From Phormidesmis priestleyi Ana (GTDB lineage Bacteria > Cyanobacteriota > Cyanobacteriia > Phormidesmidales > Phormidesmidaceae), in assembly GCA_001314865.1 (NCBI GenBank), contig LJZR01000006.1, positions 62,001 to 126,000 of the forward strand: a stretch of 64,000 nucleotides of DNA. Reading direction: 5' to 3'. Positions 61,793-64,000 of the stretch are shown here, one piece after another; positions within the stretch are counted from its first letter, which is position 1; every line of letters starts with the position of its first letter. The notes beneath the pieces were generated by a model. It searched no databases. It worked only from the letters and a program-made list of their open reading frames with translations, and was not told the origin of the DNA. The position numbers and the translations under genes were made by a program.

Positions 61793-64000
61793 TCACTTGC
61801 TAGAGTCAGTGTCTTCCGGTTCTGCCTCCGACTCTGTTTGAGATTCATTTGGCCAGTCAGTCGGCCAAATTTTTGTGGCCTCTAGGGCTTCGTCGGTATC
61901 AATGACACCGGGGCGAGAGCCCTGGTTGAATGTAGCATCAGATGCGGGTGAAAAGCGACTGCTGTTGGCCAATGAATCATCTGCGAGCTGCGTTTCATCT
62001 AGCTGCGCAAGGTCTTCCATAACGCTTTGAGCTGAATGATAACGGTTATTAAAATCGTAGCGCACCATTTTATTGATGATGCCAGAGAGTGCTGGAGAAA
62101 TATCTGCAATAGTATGAGACCAGATAATTTCTCCGTTGTCGCTGCGCTTGAGCGCATGGGGTGGGCGACCTGTAAGGGCTTCAATAGCGGTAATGCCCAA
62201 TGCGTAAATATCGCTGCGAACGGTTGGCATGCCCGCCGACTGTTCGCTAGGCATGTATCCCTGGGTGCCAATGCCAACGGTCGCGGTAACTTGCGTGTTG
62301 GAATCGGCCAGTTTGTTAGTAATCGTTTTGACCGCGCCAAAATCGATCAGTACGTACCGACTATCGACACTACGCAGAATGATGTTAGAAGGCTTAATAT
62401 CTCGGTGAATAACGCCGTGGGAATGGACAAAGCTGATCACTGGCAAGAGATCTTTTAAGAGTCTAACAACGGCGCGCTGGGAAAGTGGTCGACCGCGGGA
62501 GATCAAGTTGCGCAGCAAGCTTCCCTCGATCATTTCTTGCACAAGATAAAAGGATTCTCGGACTTCAAAATAGGCGAGCAGACGGGGAATCTGATAGTGC
62601 TCTCCAAGTTGGCCGAGTACCACAGCCTCAGCTTCAAACAGGCGTCGGGCGAGACGGTGCGCTTTGGGATTGTCGCTAACAATTTTGAGCTGTTTAACCA
62701 CGCATACTGGGTTGCCTGGACGAAGGGTGTCTTGAGCTAAGTAGGTTTCGCCAAAGCCGCCTGCGCCCAATACTTTGGTAATACGGTAGCGATCGCACAG
62801 CAGCGTTCCAATCAAATCTGCGCGATTAATATCTAGCAAATCTTGAAAGTCATCCTGCTGACTAATAATTTCTTGCACGAGTGGAGAGGTCGCATAGCGT
62901 GCCAGCGTTGTCCGCAGCCGCTTACGTTTAAATCGATCTACTGTAAACCCAGCGCCAAAGTCTAAAAAACCAATACTCAACAGCGCCAAGATAGGAGTAC
63001 CTGAGATCAAAACAATTTGCCCCCCGACAAACGCAGCGTAGCTCACCACTGCCCACAGACCCACGCTACCGCAAGCAACTAGCGCCCGAATCAGCGGCTT
63101 TTGAGTACGATTCATTAGGCCCGCCACGGTCAGCCCCATAGCCAATATAATCAAGGCATTGAGCAGCGGGCTTTTTACAAGCTGTTGGGGCGATAGGTCA
63201 TTTTCCAAGGTAGCGACTGTGTTTGCCAGGATCTCAACACCTGACATAGGCGTCGGATATAGACGGCTATCGGAAAAAGGTGACGCGTGAAAATCTCGAT
63301 GCACGGCGGCTGTCGTCCCAATCAAAACCATTTTGTCCTGAAATAAATCACTGCCTTCTAACTTGTTCTTCCAGGGATCGTCGTCAAGAACATGCCAAAA
63401 CGGAATATGCTTAAACGTTTTATGCGGACCGTAGAAAAAGATGTTTTCTTTGGGCGAGGTGTTGTACGTTGTATCGGCAGCATTGAGAGTTGCCTGGGCA
63501 AAACTCAACAGCGGTGGCTCTGGTACATCCTTAACAGTAGCTGCAGCATCCCATAGATGCGCTTCGTTCTCGATTTGATCGCGAATGTAGGCTTGGCCTA
63601 GCCGGTGAATCTGCTGATTATGTTCTTTATGAAAGTTAATTAAACCGACCTGGGCTCCAGCGTCTCGAAACTTAGCTAGCGGTAAAGATGGCCTCGATAA
63701 ACTGCCCTGCGCAATTTCCTGACTGCTGTAGTCAGCGGCCAGAACAATTCTATCGCCATACTTCTCAATCACCTCAGCTAGCGCGTCATCGTCCTCATCG
63801 CCGTAGTAGCTAGGTGAGGGAAAAGTCACATCTATCGCAACGGCCCGCGCGCCCGATTCCATCAGTCGAGTGATGGCCTTAGCATAAGCCTGCCGCTGCC
63901 AGGGCCAAGACTCAATCAGCTGAAGCGACTCATATCTTTCAGGATCTTCTGAGTAGTACTGCCCCTGCGAGAGCGAATCTTCATCAATCGCTAAGATAAC
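61793..64000 (-). CDS. CHASE2-domain serine/threonine protein kinase, N-terminus cut
   Basis: The frame is open to the window end (VILAIDEDSLS at 64000 onward), so the N-terminus is missing. The visible part opens with a CHASE2 sensor domain (RAVAIDVTFPSPSY; LIGTTAAVHRDFHASPFS), then three to four membrane helices (around 63200-62950), then a cytoplasmic kinase. The kinase has a Gly loop VLGAGGFGETYLAQ, catalytic HRDIKPSNIILR, LIDFGAVK, the APE-like MPSEQSAG segment and DIYALGITAIEALTGR. All catalytic residues are present. The C-terminal tail is acidic and disordered. CHASE2-Ser/Thr kinases beside FecR genes are frequent in cyanobacteria; the ligand and target are unknown. It is convergent with the FecR gene. 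Confidence 0.92.
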   Translation of the reverse strand, partial: VILAIDEDSLSQGQYYSEDPERYESLQLIESWPWQRQAYAKAITRLMESGARAVAIDVTFPSPSYYGDEDDDALAEVIEKYGDRIVLAADYSSQEIAQGSLSRPSLPLAKFRDAGAQVGLINFHKEHNQQIHRLGQAYIRDQIENEAHLWDAAATVKDVPEPPLLSFAQATLNAADTTYNTSPKENIFFYGPHKTFKHIPFWHVLDDDPWKNKLEGSDLFQDKMVLIGTTAAVHRDFHASPFSDSRLYPTPMSGVEILANTVATLENDLSPQQLVKSPLLNALIILAMGLTVAGLMNRTQKPLIRALVACGSVGLWAVVSYAAFVGGQIVLISGTPILALLSIGFLDFGAGFTVDRFKRKRLRTTLARYATSPLVQEIISQQDDFQDLLDINRADLIGTLLCDRYRITKVLGAGGFGETYLAQDTLRPGNPVCVVKQLKIVSDNPKAHRLARRLFEAEAVVLGQLGEHYQIPRLLAYFEVRESFYLVQEMIEGSLLRNLISRGRPLSQRAVVRLLKDLLPVISFVHSHGVIHRDIKPSNIILRSVDSRYVLIDFGAVKTITNKLADSNTQVTATVGIGTQGYMPSEQSAGMPTVRSDIYALGITAIEALTGRPPHALKRSDNGEIIWSHTIADISPALSGIINKMVRYDFNNRYHSAQSVMEDLAQLDETQLADDSLANSSRFSPASDATFNQGSRPGVIDTDEALEATKIWPTDWPNESQTESEAEPEDTDSSK

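Overview
The window is chromosomal DNA from a cyanobacterium. The HIP1 octamer GCGATCGC and its core are scattered through genes on both strands. Several families are confined to, or typical of, the cyanobacterial/plastid lineage: CP12, DUF2499, DUF3593, DUF3177, the Mo-nitrogenase C-terminus-like family, and HetR with PatX. HetR plus PatX points to a filamentous strain. No heterocyst structural or nitrogen-fixation operon is present, and the coding style is rich in short tandem duplications. A non-heterocystous Leptolyngbya-like organism is my guess (inference). No tRNA, rRNA, transposase, phage gene or CRISPR array was seen.

Layout. 1-3 kb: the 3' part of a DUF4114 surface protein, a VOC protein and an overlapping DUF2499/DUF3593 pair. 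3-25 kb: a large cell-surface glycan region. It holds a CsaB-like pyruvyl transferase, two GT8-like paralogues, a sugar epimerase, GT4 and GT2 transferases, an MBOAT acyltransferase with a separate SGNH-like membrane protein, two 2-oxoglutarate/Fe(II) oxygenases, a KdsC-like phosphatase and the full dTDP-L-rhamnose set rfbC-rfbD-rfbA-rfbB. 25-34 kb: a low-complexity coiled-coil protein, a tldD-tldE-response regulator operon and a large hybrid histidine kinase. 34-37 kb: a GH13 alpha-glucan enzyme and a CYP152-type P450. 37-43.4 kb: the most interesting region, with hetR and, just upstream on the same strand, a patX-like gene carrying two RGSGR pentapeptides, followed by an FAD oxidoreductase and a TerB/Mo-nitrogenase-C protein. 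43.5-56.7 kb: housekeeping and regulatory genes (DUF218, ftsH, mutS2, DUF790 nuclease-like, CheY-like, glutathionyl-hydroquinone reductase, FIST, cp12, DUF3177, DAHP synthase). 56.9-64 kb: a secreted beta-rich protein, a FecR-domain protein broken by a frameshift inside a 9-bp repeat, and a CHASE2 Ser/Thr kinase running off the window.

How the genes work together. The 6.7-25 kb block can make and assemble a rhamnose-containing, probably O-acylated surface polysaccharide. HetR and PatX would form a transcription factor/inhibitory peptide pair acting between cells of a filament. FecR and CHASE2-kinase genes are commonly neighbours in cyanobacteria and probably form an envelope sensing module.

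A feature running through the whole window is short tandem duplication. In coding DNA the unit is a multiple of three (9, 12, 15 or 72 nt) and it interrupts even conserved enzymes (RfbD, MutS2). In spacers the unit is often 14 nt. One such tract carries the frameshift in the FecR gene.
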